A stretch of 64,000 nucleotides of DNA from an uncultured Ruminiclostridium sp. (GTDB lineage Bacteria > Bacillota > Clostridia > Oscillospirales > Ruminococcaceae). Below the pieces are notes generated by a model, which ran no database searches, was not told where the DNA came from, and saw only the letters and a list, made by a program, of their open reading frames with translations. The DNA lies in assembly GCA_947594425.1 (NCBI GenBank), contig CANQED010000004.1, positions 124,001 through 188,000 on the forward strand, written 5' to 3'. Positions 44,244 to 53,648 of this stretch are shown here, in pieces. The translations under genes were made by a program, and so were the position numbers. Within the stretch, counting starts at the first letter, position 1. Each line of letters opens with the position of its first letter.

Positions 44244-45896
44244 ATGGAAGAAACCAAACAGCTGATAAGCGGAAAGATATTAAGGGACGCTATTATTTCC
44301 GGAGCTAACAATATCCTAAATAACCGCGAGAGCGTAGACGAGCTGAACGTATTTCCCGTACCCGACGGAGATACGGGGACAAATATGTCTATGACGATAA
44401 AGAACGCTCTCCCCGAGCTTAAGGCTATGAAAGACACCGTCAGCGCCGAGCAGGTGGCTAAAGCTGCCGCGGGCGCTATGCTGAGAGGTGCGCGCGGCAA
44501 CTCGGGAGTAATACTTTCGCTGCTTTTCAGAGGGCTGTCTAAGGGTATCGTCGGGAAAAGTGAGATAACCCCCGCCGACTATATCGAGGCTCTTGCAAAG
44601 GGCGTAGCGTCGGCGTATAAATCGGTAATGAAGCCCACCGAGGGCACTATGCTGACCGTAGCGAGAGTGGCTCAAGAAAAAGCCGCCGAGGCAGCGCCCG
44701 AGGACTTTGACACGCTGTTTGAGATATTGCTCACCGCGTCAAAAGAAACGCTCGACCAAACCCCCGAGATGCTGCCCGTACTTAAAAAGGCGGGAGTGGT
44801 AGACGCGGGCGGTATGGGCTATTATATAATACTTACCGGTATGGCGTCGGTAATAAGAAACGGGCTTATGATAGAGGCCGCCGAGGAAAAGCCTAAGGAA
44901 GATACCGTTATATCCTCTGTCGGCGAAGAATACAGCGAAGAAATAGAAAACATCTACTGCACCGAATATACGGTATCTAAAAAGGACAGCTCCGCCGACG
45001 CGGTCAAGCTCAGAGCCTATCTCGAGTCTATAGGCGACAGCGTAGTGGTGGTAGACGACGGGGATATAATAAAGGTACACTGCCACACCGAGCACCCGGG
45101 CAAGGCACTCGAAAAGGGCATTTCTCTCGGCACGCTTACTAATATGAAGATAGAGAATATGAAAGAGCGCAATAAGGACGCCGCCGCCAAGGAAATAAGC
45201 CGCCGCGAGAATAAGCTCGCCCCCGTAAAGCCCGAAAAGGATTTCGGCTTTGTAGCGGTATGCTCGGGCAGCGGACTTGGGGCTCTGTTTAAAAATTTAG
45301 GCGCAGATATAATAGTACGCGGCGGGCAGACCATGAACCCCTCTACCGAGGATATCCTTGAGGCGATAAACGCCACACCCGCGCACAACGTGTTTGTGCT
45401 TCCCAACAATAAAAATATAATTATGGCGGCGGAGCAGGCGGTTAAGCTCGCCGACAGAAACGTTATCGTATTGCAGTCGCGCTCGATACCGCAGGGCATA
45501 ACCGCTATGCTCGCGTATGATGAGAGCGTGGATGTAAATGAAAACAGCGTAGCTATGACTAAGGCGCTCGACTCTGTCGGCTCGGGGTCGATAACCTTTG
45601 CGGTGCGCGACAGCGATTTTGAGGGCAAGGAGATCAAAAAGGGCGAGATACTCGCTATGGAAAACGGCAAGCTGAGCTTTGTAGAAAGAGACGTAACTAA
45701 GGCGCTGATCAAGCTTACAAGAAAGCTTGTAAAATCAGGCTCGTCATATATCACCGTAATATACGGCAGCGACGTGACCGACGAAACGGCAAATAAAGCC
45801 TACGAACAGCTAAGAGCAAAAATTAACGATGATATAGAGATAACCTTAGTAAACGGCGGTCAGCCAGTCTACTACTATATTGTTTCGGTCGAGTGA
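44244..45896 (+). CDS. DAK2-domain protein (YloV/FakA type)
   Basis: 550 aa. N-terminal DhaL/DAK2 kinase domain: NELNVFPVPDGDTGTNM-type block (residues 33-50) and RGARGNSGVILSLL. The C-terminal half is the FakA C-terminal region ending VNGGQPVYYYIVSVE. In Staphylococcus the homologue FakA phosphorylates fatty acids bound to FakB; DegV/FakB partners are not in this window. Co-transcribed with Asp23 and recG (stop and recG start 2 bases apart). Confidence 0.92.
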   Translation: MEETKQLISGKILRDAIISGANNILNNRESVDELNVFPVPDGDTGTNMSMTIKNALPELKAMKDTVSAEQVAKAAAGAMLRGARGNSGVILSLLFRGLSKGIVGKSEITPADYIEALAKGVASAYKSVMKPTEGTMLTVARVAQEKAAEAAPEDFDTLFEILLTASKETLDQTPEMLPVLKKAGVVDAGGMGYYIILTGMASVIRNGLMIEAAEEKPKEDTVISSVGEEYSEEIENIYCTEYTVSKKDSSADAVKLRAYLESIGDSVVVVDDGDIIKVHCHTEHPGKALEKGISLGTLTNMKIENMKERNKDAAAKEISRRENKLAPVKPEKDFGFVAVCSGSGLGALFKNLGADIIVRGGQTMNPSTEDILEAINATPAHNVFVLPNNKNIIMAAEQAVKLADRNVIVLQSRSIPQGITAMLAYDESVDVNENSVAMTKALDSVGSGSITFAVRDSDFEGKEIKKGEILAMENGKLSFVERDVTKALIKLTRKLVKSGSSYITVIYGSDVTDETANKAYEQLRAKINDDIEITLVNGGQPVYYYIVSVE

Positions 45897-45897
45897 T

Positions 45898-47925
45898 ATG
45901 ATAAAAAAAGACCCCGCACTCACCGACGCCGTGTATGTCAAAGGCGTTGGAGAAAAGCGCGCAAAGCTGCTCGCAAAGCTCGGCATACATACGGCCTATG
46001 ACCTTGCGGTATATTATCCGAGAGGATATATCGATTTTAACAATACCGTGACCGTCGCCGACGCCGAGCAGGACGAATACTGCGTCGTCAAGGCGCGCGT
46101 CGTTCAAAAGCTAAGCCCGTATTACGGGAAGATAAGCATATTTAAAGCTATAGTGAGCGACAATACGGGCGATATGCTGATAACATTCTTCAATACCGCA
46201 TATTCCTTTCAGCGGCTGACAGTCGGAGAGGAATATTGTTTTTACGGCAAAATCGGCGGCAATTTTATCCGCCGAGAGATGAACAGCCCGATATTCGTCC
46301 CCGCAAAAAGCTCACATATCCTTATGGCAAGATATAGTCTTACGCAAGGGCTGTCGCATAATATCATATCCTCCTGCGTGAAGAACGCACTGGAGCAGTT
46401 CAGCTTTACCGAGCCGCTTAGCGAGAATTTTCTCGCGGAGCACCGCCTTGCGGGCTTTGCGGACTCGCTTAGGATGATACACTTTCCGAAAAGTAAAGAA
46501 GAATATGATACCGCTAAGCGCCGACTGACCTTTGAGGAGCTTTTTTTGCTGCAAATAGGGCTAAAATCGATGAGGAACCGCCGCAGGACGCTTACTTCGG
46601 CGCAAATGGTGCAAAAGGACATTTCGGCGTATTACTCTTCCCTGCCCTTTGAGCTTACGGGTGCGCAAAAGCGCGCCATAAGCGAGTGCTGTGCGGATAT
46701 GTGCGGCGTATCGCCTATGAGCAGACTGCTGCAAGGCGACGTCGGCTCGGGTAAGACCGCCGTGGCGGCGGGGGCGTGCTATTTTGCATATCTCAACGGT
46801 ATGCAGTCGACGCTTATGGCTCCTACGGAAATATTGGCGGCTCAGCATTATCAGACGCTGAAAAGCTTTCTCGAACCGCTCGGGGTAAAGATCGAGCTGC
46901 TGACGGGCTCTATGAGCGCAGCGGAGAAAAAGGAGATACGCGGTAGAATTGCCGACGGCACGGTCGATATAGCGGTAGGAACGCAGGCGCTGATACAAAA
47001 GAGCACACGCTTTTCCTCGCTCGGGCTGGTTATCACAGACGAGCAGCACCGCTTTGGCGTGGGTCAGCGCGCGGCGCTTTCGCAAAAAGGAAAAGACCCG
47101 CATACGCTTTTTATGTCGGCGACCCCTATACCGAGGACGCTCGGTATGATGATATACGGCGACCTTGATATTTCTATACTTGACGAAATGCCTAAGGGCA
47201 GACTGCCCGTAAAGACCTACGGGGTGGACGGCAGCTTTCACGAGAGGCTGTACAGGTTTATATTAAAATATGCACAAAGAGGCTTTCAGTCTTATATCGT
47301 CTGCCCGCTTGTAGAAGAGGGTATCAGCGAGAAAGCGAGCGCGGTGCATTATATCGATATGCTGAAAACCACCTGCCTAAAGAATCTGCCGATAGGACTT
47401 CTTCACGGAAAAATGCGGCAAAGCGAAAAAGACGAGGTCATGCGCGCGTTTAAAAACGGCGAAATAGCTGTCCTTGTGTCAACTACCGTTATAGAGGTCG
47501 GAGTCGACGTACCTAACGCGGTCGTAATGATAATCGAAAACGCCGAGCAGTTCGGGCTTTCGCAGCTGCACCAGCTGAGAGGGCGCGTCGGGCGCGGCAA
47601 GGAGCAGTCGCACTGTATCCTCGTAACCGACAGCAAAAGCGAATTTACCAAGGCGAGGATAGACACTATGGTGCGCACCACCGACGGATTTGAGATAGCA
47701 AACGAGGATCTTAAGCTTAGAGGTCCGGGCGACTATTTCGGAAACAGGCAGCACGGTCTCCCCGCGCTTAAAATAGCGGATCTGTATGCCGACCTTGATA
47801 TCCTCGAGGAGACCAAAAACGCGGCGCAAAAGCTGTTAAAGGACGATCCTATGCTAAACGACCCCGACAACAGCGGCATTAAAGCTATGACGGAAAAGAT
47901 GTTTGAAAACAGCATGAGGAGCTGA
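45898..47925 (+). CDS. recG: ATP-dependent DNA helicase RecG
   Basis: 675 aa from ATG 45898. OB-fold wedge domain in the first 250 residues, Walker A LLQGDVGSGKTAVA, DEQH box in VITDEQHRFGVGQR, MSATPIPRTL, and motif VI QLHQLRGRVGRG. Reverses stalled replication forks and processes Holliday junctions. Normal length, no interruptions. Confidence 0.97.
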   Translation: MIKKDPALTDAVYVKGVGEKRAKLLAKLGIHTAYDLAVYYPRGYIDFNNTVTVADAEQDEYCVVKARVVQKLSPYYGKISIFKAIVSDNTGDMLITFFNTAYSFQRLTVGEEYCFYGKIGGNFIRREMNSPIFVPAKSSHILMARYSLTQGLSHNIISSCVKNALEQFSFTEPLSENFLAEHRLAGFADSLRMIHFPKSKEEYDTAKRRLTFEELFLLQIGLKSMRNRRRTLTSAQMVQKDISAYYSSLPFELTGAQKRAISECCADMCGVSPMSRLLQGDVGSGKTAVAAGACYFAYLNGMQSTLMAPTEILAAQHYQTLKSFLEPLGVKIELLTGSMSAAEKKEIRGRIADGTVDIAVGTQALIQKSTRFSSLGLVITDEQHRFGVGQRAALSQKGKDPHTLFMSATPIPRTLGMMIYGDLDISILDEMPKGRLPVKTYGVDGSFHERLYRFILKYAQRGFQSYIVCPLVEEGISEKASAVHYIDMLKTTCLKNLPIGLLHGKMRQSEKDEVMRAFKNGEIAVLVSTTVIEVGVDVPNAVVMIIENAEQFGLSQLHQLRGRVGRGKEQSHCILVTDSKSEFTKARIDTMVRTTDGFEIANEDLKLRGPGDYFGNRQHGLPALKIADLYADLDILEETKNAAQKLLKDDPMLNDPDNSGIKAMTEKMFENSMRS

Positions 47926-47933
47926 GGGCTAAC

Positions 47934-48680
47934 ATGAGCAATGATATCGAAAGATGGCGGCTTCCCCGCTTTTTCTCGGACAATATATCGGATAATGAGA
48001 TCTTCGTCGGCAAAGAGGACTCAAAGCACCTGTCCTCCGTTTTAAGAATGCGGGTAGGAGATAAGGCGGTCATATGCGACGGCAAAGGCACCGACTATTT
48101 GTGCTCGCTCGCCGAGTGCGGCGCAGATACCTCGCGGTTTATCATAAACGAAAGCAGAGCAAACGCCGCCGAGCCGTCGGTCGAGGTGACGCTATATCAA
48201 GCCCTGCCCAAGTCCGACAAGCTCGATTTTATCGTGCAAAAGGCCACCGAGCTCGGCGCGGCGAGGGTAGTCCCCTTTTTATCCAAGCGCTGCGTTTCAC
48301 GCCCCGACGATAAGGCCTCGGCGAAAAAGCTTGTCAGGCTGCAAAGGATAGCATACGAGGCCGCAAAGCAGTGCGGACGCGGCAAAGTGCCGCAGATAAT
48401 GCCGACCGTCGGATTTAAGGACGCGGTGTGCGCCTTGGGCGACGACGAGGACAAGCTGATGTTTTACGAATGCGGCGGCGCAAAGTTTAACACGCTTAAG
48501 TTTTCAAAAAAGAAAATATCGGTATTTATCGGCAGCGAGGGCGGCTTTGAACCCGAGGAGGCGGAATTTGCCAAAGAGCACGGTCTTATTTTGACCTCTC
48601 TCGGCGAAAGAATACTTAGGTGCGAGACCGCGCCTATAACCGCGTTAAGTCTATTGATGAATGTAACAGGAAATTTATAA
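47934..48680 (+). CDS. rsmE: 16S rRNA m3U1498 methyltransferase RsmE
   Basis: 248 aa. SPOUT methyltransferase motifs: HLSSVLRMRVGDKAVICDG near the start, QKATELGAARVVPFLSKRC, AAKQCGRG, and the knot loops FIGSEGGFEPEE and LGERILRCETAPITAL. Methylates U1498 of 16S rRNA. Eight bases after recG, last gene of the operon. Confidence 0.95.
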   Translation: MSNDIERWRLPRFFSDNISDNEIFVGKEDSKHLSSVLRMRVGDKAVICDGKGTDYLCSLAECGADTSRFIINESRANAAEPSVEVTLYQALPKSDKLDFIVQKATELGAARVVPFLSKRCVSRPDDKASAKKLVRLQRIAYEAAKQCGRGKVPQIMPTVGFKDAVCALGDDEDKLMFYECGGAKFNTLKFSKKKISVFIGSEGGFEPEEAEFAKEHGLILTSLGERILRCETAPITALSLLMNVTGNL

Positions 48681-48717
48681 ATTTTTTGTTAAATATGCTC
48701 AATATTGATAATTAGAC

Positions 48718-48746
48718 TTGAAATCGCAAAGAATATTATGTATAAT
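48718..48746 (+). promoter_or_regulatory. Sigma-A promoter of the small acidic protein
   Basis: TTGAAA, 17-base spacer, TATAAT; leader of about 60 nt with a TTCGGTG/CACCGAA hairpin. Confidence 0.85.
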
Positions 48747-48816
48747 AGATATAGACTTCGGTGTATTCACCGAAAAGGATAACGGTATCACCGTAAAGGA
48801 AGGATGGATATAAACT

Positions 48817-49131
48817 ATGAAGGCATTTACAGGTTTTGCCATAGGTACTCTTGCTGTACTCGGAGCTGTTGCCGCAGCAGGTCTTTATTTTAAGAAGAAA
48901 GCAGATAAAGAGCAAGAGTACGACAAGTTTGACGATATCATGGAGAGCGAAGAGGACTTTGATACTTTCTTTGATGAGGACGACGAGGTACTTGACGAGG
49001 CAGCCGAGAAGGCTGAGGACGCCGCAGACGCTGTAAAGGACGCAGCCGAGGAAGCGGAAGAAAAGGTCGAGGATATCGCTGAGGCTGCCGCCGATAAGAT
49101 AGACGATATCACAGACGCACTCAACAAGTAA
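48817..49131 (+). CDS. Membrane-anchored acidic Ala/Glu-rich protein
   Basis: 104 aa. One N-terminal membrane helix (FAIGTLAVLGAVAAAGLYF) then a KKK stop and about 80 residues that are mostly Glu, Asp and Ala, including heptad-like AEDAADAVKDAAEEAEEKVE (coiled coil or amphipathic helix). YtxH-like in layout. Own promoter and terminator. Function unknown. Confidence 0.8.
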   Translation: MKAFTGFAIGTLAVLGAVAAAGLYFKKKADKEQEYDKFDDIMESEEDFDTFFDEDDEVLDEAAEKAEDAADAVKDAAEEAEEKVEDIAEAAADKIDDITDALNK

Positions 49132-49137
49132 AAACAA

Positions 49138-49175
49138 AATGACGGAGCGGCATTTATTCTCCGTCATTTTTTATT
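49138..49175 (+). terminator. Terminator of the acidic protein gene
   Basis: GACGGAG (49141-49147) / CTCCGTC (49159-49165) stem extended by AAT/ATT, then T-rich tail. Confidence 0.9.
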
Positions 49176-49252
49176 ATAAAATACCGCATAAAACGGTATG
49201 ACAATATGGCGGGAAATGTGATATTGCGAGATTTGAAAAGGAGAATGATGAT

Positions 49253-49711
49253 ATGAAAAAAACAATCGCTTTGATTTTTTCGATGGTTTTATTTGTGGGT
49301 CTGGTGGGTTGCAGTGAAAAAACGGTTAATATCGATTTCCCTTTTGAGGTCGGAGATGTTGAAAATATTGAAATGTATCACTATGAGGGAGTGCCTGTAT
49401 CGGCGGAAAAGAAAGTAGTCACTACTGAAAGCGATATAAGCGCCCTATATGAAATGTTCGAGGGTTTATCGTTAGAAGACAAAAAGGTCGAGGAAACCGC
49501 AGGAGCAGATGTGACCGGCTTTAGATTTAACCTTTCAGACGGAACAAACTACGAATTGACTTACGTCTGCAATGGTGTCAAGAACGGCAATTTAAAATCG
49601 GTAACAGGCAGCTTTGAATATTTCACAAGTGCGGATATTGGTGCGTATTGGAATAATTTGAATACGGAGCTTGAGGCAACACCTGCGAATGAAAGCGAAC
49701 TCCCACAGTGA
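49253..49711 (+). CDS. Lipoprotein, unknown function
   Basis: 152 aa, AAAGGAG before ATG 49253. Lipoprotein signal with Cys20 (GLVGCSEK). The mature part alternates short beta strands and loops (NIEMYHYEGVPVSAEKKVVT, FRFNLSDGTNYELTYV) and resembles small exported Gram-positive proteins without known role. Ends with a terminator at 49764-49796. Confidence 0.78.
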   Translation: MKKTIALIFSMVLFVGLVGCSEKTVNIDFPFEVGDVENIEMYHYEGVPVSAEKKVVTTESDISALYEMFEGLSLEDKKVEETAGADVTGFRFNLSDGTNYELTYVCNGVKNGNLKSVTGSFEYFTSADIGAYWNNLNTELEATPANESELPQ

Positions 49712-49763
49712 TATAATTTCCGATTTATCTGTCGGACGAGTTTTAAAGCGCAATTTTAAATAC

Positions 49764-49796
49764 AAAAAAGCAGACGATCTCTCGCCTGCTTTTATT
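49764..49796 (+). terminator. Terminator after the lipoprotein gene
   Basis: AAAAGCAG / CTGCTTTT with an inner CGA/TCG stem, then TTATTGTTTT. Confidence 0.85.
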
Positions 49797-49867
49797 GTTT
49801 TATACTATCTACCTTACTGCTGATTTAATTATCACGCCGTTTCCCCTAAGCGGCGATTTTATGTAAT

Positions 49868-50113
49868 TTAGCCAAGCTTTTTAAGCTCTTCAAGACATTC
49901 GAGGCAGATGCTCTTTCCTTTATAATGCTGAAGGTCGCTTGCGTTATTGCAAAAATAACAAGCGGGAACATACTTTTTCAGAATAATCTTGTCGTCCTCA
50001 ACATAGATTTCAATTGAATCCTTGATGTCAATATCAAGAGTTCTTCTGAGCTCTATCGGCAAAACTATGCGACCAAGCTCGTCTACCTTTCTTACTATTC
50101 CAGTTGATTTCAT
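49868..50113 (-). CDS. AbrB/SpoVT-family transition-state regulator
   Basis: 81 aa from ATG 50113 (AAAGG upstream); the frame is open further upstream without a start supported by a ribosome-binding site. Swapped-hairpin DNA-binding motif MKSTGIVRKVDELGRIVLPI and LRRTLDI, IEIYVEDDKIILKKY. A C-terminal CYFCNN...CLECLEEL gives four cysteines for a possible zinc site. Family members control sporulation and stationary-phase genes. Confidence 0.92.
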   Translation of the reverse strand: MKSTGIVRKVDELGRIVLPIELRRTLDIDIKDSIEIYVEDDKIILKKYVPACYFCNNASDLQHYKGKSICLECLEELKKLG

Positions 50114-50769
50114 AGAAATACCAGCCTTTCCGTGCGCCAAATATACGCATATATTTTTCTTTCCCGATAGTCCGTCAACTATTCGGCTAAAGCACAGACG
50201 CATACCAACCGACAATAACTTTATCGCTTGTGTCCTACACAATGCAACAGCAAAATCACCTCAAACATAAAATAAGAGGTGTCAGCTTAACAGATTATTC
50301 TCCTTACACAAATCACCGCGGGCTGATACTCGCGTATTGCCACGATGTTTGAGATGTAACGGCAAAATACACCTGTAAAAACCGACTGTCTTTCAGCTCT
50401 CTGTGCTTATATTTATTTTACCAAAATAAAGTTAATTTGTCAAATCACCTAATATTCTTTAATTTTTTTAAATAAATTTACAGGTTGTTAAAATACTCAT
50501 TGAACATTAAATAAATTGTCGATATTAACGACATATTAACAGTCAAAATTTACTAAATATGTAGATTTTATATGTTCTATCAAAATCGGTTTAATAATAT
50601 GCAATTTTTTACAGCAAATTTTCTACTTTTTGCACAAAATGTCATAAATATTTTGTGGAAATTCAATATAAAAATTTACATTATATGTAAGCGAAAAATT
50701 TAAAATGAAATATTAAATACAAAAAAATTGCAAATATTTATATAAATTTATGAAAGGAGAGGTTAAAAT
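50114..50769 (-). promoter_or_regulatory. Long AT-rich intergenic region with AbrB promoter and leader
   Basis: Minus strand TTGACA (50438-50443), 17 bases, TAAAAT (50415-50420) is a good promoter for the AbrB gene, giving an unusually long leader of about 295 nt. The leader holds a hairpin CACCTC/GAGGTG (50257-50281) followed by ATTTTG. The part 50450-50750 is very A/T-rich and serves spmA; I see no gene or clear promoter in it. Confidence 0.55.
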
Positions 50770-51369
50770 TTGAAATTCTTCTTCTTTTTAATACCCCTTG
50801 CCGCGGTTATTCTCGGTATCATAAACGGCAAGACCTCCGAGGTGTCCGAGGCGGTGTTGACCGAATGCACCGCGGCCGTAACTCTCGCTATTAGCCTTTG
50901 CGGGACAATCTGCTTTTGGAGCGGAATTATGAACATCGCGGAAAAGTCGGGGCTTGTGGCAAAGCTCGCACGGCTGCTTTCTCCCCTGCTTAAAAGGTTG
51001 TTTCGCGGGATAGACTGCGCGGGCAAGGCAATGGGGTATATACTGTTAAATTTGGTATCTAATCTGCTCGGGCTTGCAAACGCCGCCACCCCGCTCGGCA
51101 TAAAGGCTATGCAGGAGCTAAAGGCCGAGGAGGGCGCAACGGACACCGCTACCGACAATATGGTGATATTTACGGTGATGAACACCGCGTCGCTCCAGCT
51201 ATTCCCCGCCTCGGTAACGGCGATAAGAGTAAACGCGGGGAGCAATTCGCCGCTTGATATCCTGCCTGCGGTATGGATAGTATCGGTAGTCGCACTGACC
51301 GTATCGCTAATCACCGCGAAATTACTCGGCAGGCTCTTAAGGCGAAAAAAGCAGAGTACAAAGGGGTGA
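50770..51369 (+). CDS. spmA: Spore maturation protein A
   Basis: 199 aa with TTG start; AAAGGAGAGG precedes it. Nucleoside-recognition (Gate) domain: LCGTICFWSGIMNIAEKSGL, NLLGLANAATPLGIKAMQEL, LFPASVTAIR. Several membrane helices. SpmA acts with SpmB in spore core dehydration in Bacillus. The stop overlaps the ribosome-binding region of spmB. Confidence 0.93.
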   Translation: MKFFFFLIPLAAVILGIINGKTSEVSEAVLTECTAAVTLAISLCGTICFWSGIMNIAEKSGLVAKLARLLSPLLKRLFRGIDCAGKAMGYILLNLVSNLLGLANAATPLGIKAMQELKAEEGATDTATDNMVIFTVMNTASLQLFPASVTAIRVNAGSNSPLDILPAVWIVSVVALTVSLITAKLLGRLLRRKKQSTKG

Positions 51370-51374
51370 ATAAC

Positions 51375-51890
51375 TTGAACCTGACCGATCTGTTGATACC
51401 GTCGATCATCCTTGTGATACTGTTTTACGGACTGGTACATAAGCTGAATATATTTGACAGCTTTATCGAGGGCGCGTCGCAGGGGCTTAAAACCACGGCG
51501 GACATACTCCCCGCGCTTATCTGCCTTATGACCTGTATAGGTATGTTCAAGGCGTCGGGCGGGATAGATATGCTTAGCGAATTATTCTCCCCGATTACGG
51601 AATTTTTCGGCTTTCCTAAAGAATGCACCTCGCTTATATTCGTCCGCCCGCTGTCGGGGAGCGGAGCGCTCGCGGTATATTCGGACATTATCGCGCAATA
51701 CGGTCCGGACAGCTTTATCGGGCGGGTCGCGTCGACGGTCATGGGCTCGAGCGAAACGACCTTTTACACGCTGGCGGTGTATTTTGGCGCGGTAAAAATA
51801 AAAAACACCCGTCACGCCCTGCCCTCGGCTCTCGCTGCGGATATGACCGCGTGGATAGCCGCAGGCGCGGCGGTACGGTTGCTTTTATGA
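51375..51890 (+). CDS. spmB: Spore maturation protein B
   Basis: 171 aa from TTG 51375, 8 bases after AAAGGGG; an in-frame GTG at 51366 is possible but lies too near that site. Gate-domain motifs ICLMTCIGMFKASGGIDML, RPLSGSGALAVYSDII, VMGSSETTFYTLAVYFGAV. Integral membrane protein, pair of SpmA. Confidence 0.93.
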   Translation: MNLTDLLIPSIILVILFYGLVHKLNIFDSFIEGASQGLKTTADILPALICLMTCIGMFKASGGIDMLSELFSPITEFFGFPKECTSLIFVRPLSGSGALAVYSDIIAQYGPDSFIGRVASTVMGSSETTFYTLAVYFGAVKIKNTRHALPSALAADMTAWIAAGAAVRLLL

Positions 51891-51896
51891 TAAGTA

Positions 51897-51927
51897 TACG
51901 GGAGCCGCAGGTTAGGCTCCCGTATGC
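51897..51927. terminator. Bidirectional terminator after spmB / ybaK
   Basis: TACGGGAGCC / GGCTCCCGTA perfect 10-bp stem between convergent genes. Confidence 0.88.
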
Positions 51928-51929
51928 CT

Positions 51930-52406
51930 TTAAATTGCTATATCCTTGACAATACCGTCCGTCGCTTTGATAAGGTCGTCGGGCGAAATAAATATCTGCG
52001 TGCCGAGCCTGCCCCCGCTGATAATGACTGTTTGATGGTCTTTAAGCGTCGAATGGAACACCGTGGGGTATTTCTTTTTCATACCGATAGGTGTGCAGCC
52101 GCCTCGTATATATCCCGTAACGGCGTTTATATCCTTTACATGGAGCAGCTCGACGGATTTTTCGCCGACAGACGCGGCGGCCTTTTTTAAATCGAGCTCC
52201 ATCGCGACGGGGATAACAAATACGTAGTAGCTTTTCGACTTTCCTACCGCGACGAGAGTTTTAAAAGTGCTTTCGTGTGGCTGACCGAGCATATCCGCCA
52301 CGGATACGCCGTCGGTAAACTCATCACACTCATATGTGTTTAGCGTATAATTTATCTTCAGCTTATCAAGAATACGCATAGCGTTTGTCTTTAGCTCTTT
52401 TGCCAT
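51930..52406 (-). CDS. ybaK: YbaK/EbsC-type aminoacyl-tRNA deacylase
   Basis: 158 aa. TNAMRILDKLKINYTLNTYE, the VGKSKSYYVFVIPVAMELDL strand and YIRGGCTPIGMKKKYPTVF loop are typical of Cys-tRNA(Pro) deacylase YbaK, which removes mischarged cysteine from tRNA-Pro. Conserved Lys in LKKAAA present. Single gene, 26 bases upstream of the hydF stop on the same strand. Confidence 0.9.
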   Translation of the reverse strand: MAKELKTNAMRILDKLKINYTLNTYECDEFTDGVSVADMLGQPHESTFKTLVAVGKSKSYYVFVIPVAMELDLKKAAASVGEKSVELLHVKDINAVTGYIRGGCTPIGMKKKYPTVFHSTLKDHQTVIISGGRLGTQIFISPDDLIKATDGIVKDIAI

Positions 52407-52432
52407 AAAATGTTTTCCTTTTTGTTCATATA

Positions 52433-53635
52433 TCAGTCTAAAAGAGAACGTATATCCTCAAACGGCTGTACGCAGCGCTTTAATACGCCGTTTATGTATG
52501 CGATACATATGCCGTAATTTGTCATGGGCACACCCGCGTCGGCGGCGCAGGCGGTGCGGTATTTCATCTCGCGCTCGTTTAGCATACAGCCGCCGCAGTG
52601 GATTATCATGGCGTACTTTTTCAGCTCGCGCGGAAATTCGCCGCCCGAGGTAAATTCAAAGTTGAGCTCCTTGCCGGTGTATTCTCTTATCCAGCGCGGC
52701 AGCTTTACCGTGCCGATGTCGTCGCATTGGCGGTGGTGGGTGCAGCCCTCGGAAATAAGCACAGTATCCCCGTCGCTCAGCCTGTCAAGAGCGGTAACGC
52801 CGCTCACAGCCGAGCTAAGCCCGCCCTTATACCGCGCAAAAAGAATAGAAAACGACGTCAGCGGTATATCCTCGGGTACGTCCTTTGACACTTTTGCAAA
52901 AGCCTGACTGTCGGTTATAACAAGTCTGGGCTTTTTTTTAAGCGAGGACAAGGTGTCGCATACCTCGCTCTCCTTGCATACGGCGGCAATGGCGTTTGCC
53001 TCGAGTATATCCCTTATCGTCTGCTGCTGCGGCAGGATAAGCCTGCCCTTAGGCGCGGCGCTGTCGATAGGAACGACTAATACCACAATATCCGACGGGG
53101 AGAGCAAATCGCCGCATATGCGCCTGCCGTCGTCTTTAGTGCCGAGCCGCTTTGCGATAAGCTCTTTTAGCTCATATATATTTTTCCCGCTGAGGGCGCT
53201 TACATATATATCCGTGTCTGTGCTCTCGGGCACATTGTCCAAAAGGTCGCTCTTATTATATACGCGTATAAACGGTATCTTCTGCTTGTCAAGCTCGGCT
53301 ATTAGCTCCTTGTCATAGCTTTGTTCACCTAAAGCGGGATCTATGACCACTAAAGCTATATCGGTGGAGAAAAGCACGCGGCGGCTCTTATCCACTCTCA
53401 GCCCGCCGAGCTCGCCCTCGTCGTCTATCCCCGCAGTGTCGGTAATAAGCACCGGTCCGAGCGGCAAAAGCTCCATTGCCTTAGACACGGGGTCGGTGGT
53501 AGTCCCCGCTATATCCGATACTACCGCGAGATCCTGCCCCGTAAGGGCGTTTATCAGGCTCGATTTTCCCGCATTGCGCCTGCCGAAGATACCTATATGT
53601 ATCCTTTCGGAGCTTGGCGTGGAATTAAGGCTCAT
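52433..53635 (-). CDS. hydF: [FeFe]-hydrogenase maturation GTPase HydF
   Basis: 400 aa from ATG 53635. P-loop GIFGRRNAGKSSL, DTAGID and NKSD form the GTPase; the C-terminal Fe-S scaffold has CTHHRQ and HCGGCMLNE (CxH...HCxxC). HydF carries the 2Fe subcluster assembled by HydE/HydG and passes it to apo-hydrogenase. Thirteen bases after hydG. hydE and the hydrogenase itself are outside the window. Confidence 0.95.
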   Translation of the reverse strand: MSLNSTPSSERIHIGIFGRRNAGKSSLINALTGQDLAVVSDIAGTTTDPVSKAMELLPLGPVLITDTAGIDDEGELGGLRVDKSRRVLFSTDIALVVIDPALGEQSYDKELIAELDKQKIPFIRVYNKSDLLDNVPESTDTDIYVSALSGKNIYELKELIAKRLGTKDDGRRICGDLLSPSDIVVLVVPIDSAAPKGRLILPQQQTIRDILEANAIAAVCKESEVCDTLSSLKKKPRLVITDSQAFAKVSKDVPEDIPLTSFSILFARYKGGLSSAVSGVTALDRLSDGDTVLISEGCTHHRQCDDIGTVKLPRWIREYTGKELNFEFTSGGEFPRELKKYAMIIHCGGCMLNEREMKYRTACAADAGVPMTNYGICIAYINGVLKRCVQPFEDIRSLLD

Positions 53636-53648
53636 ATTATCTCCTTTA

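Noticed and set aside
50114..50242. Extended 124-aa AbrB-type protein
   Set aside because: The family begins at the MKSTGIVRKVDELGR motif and the upstream codons look non-coding with no ribosome-binding site.
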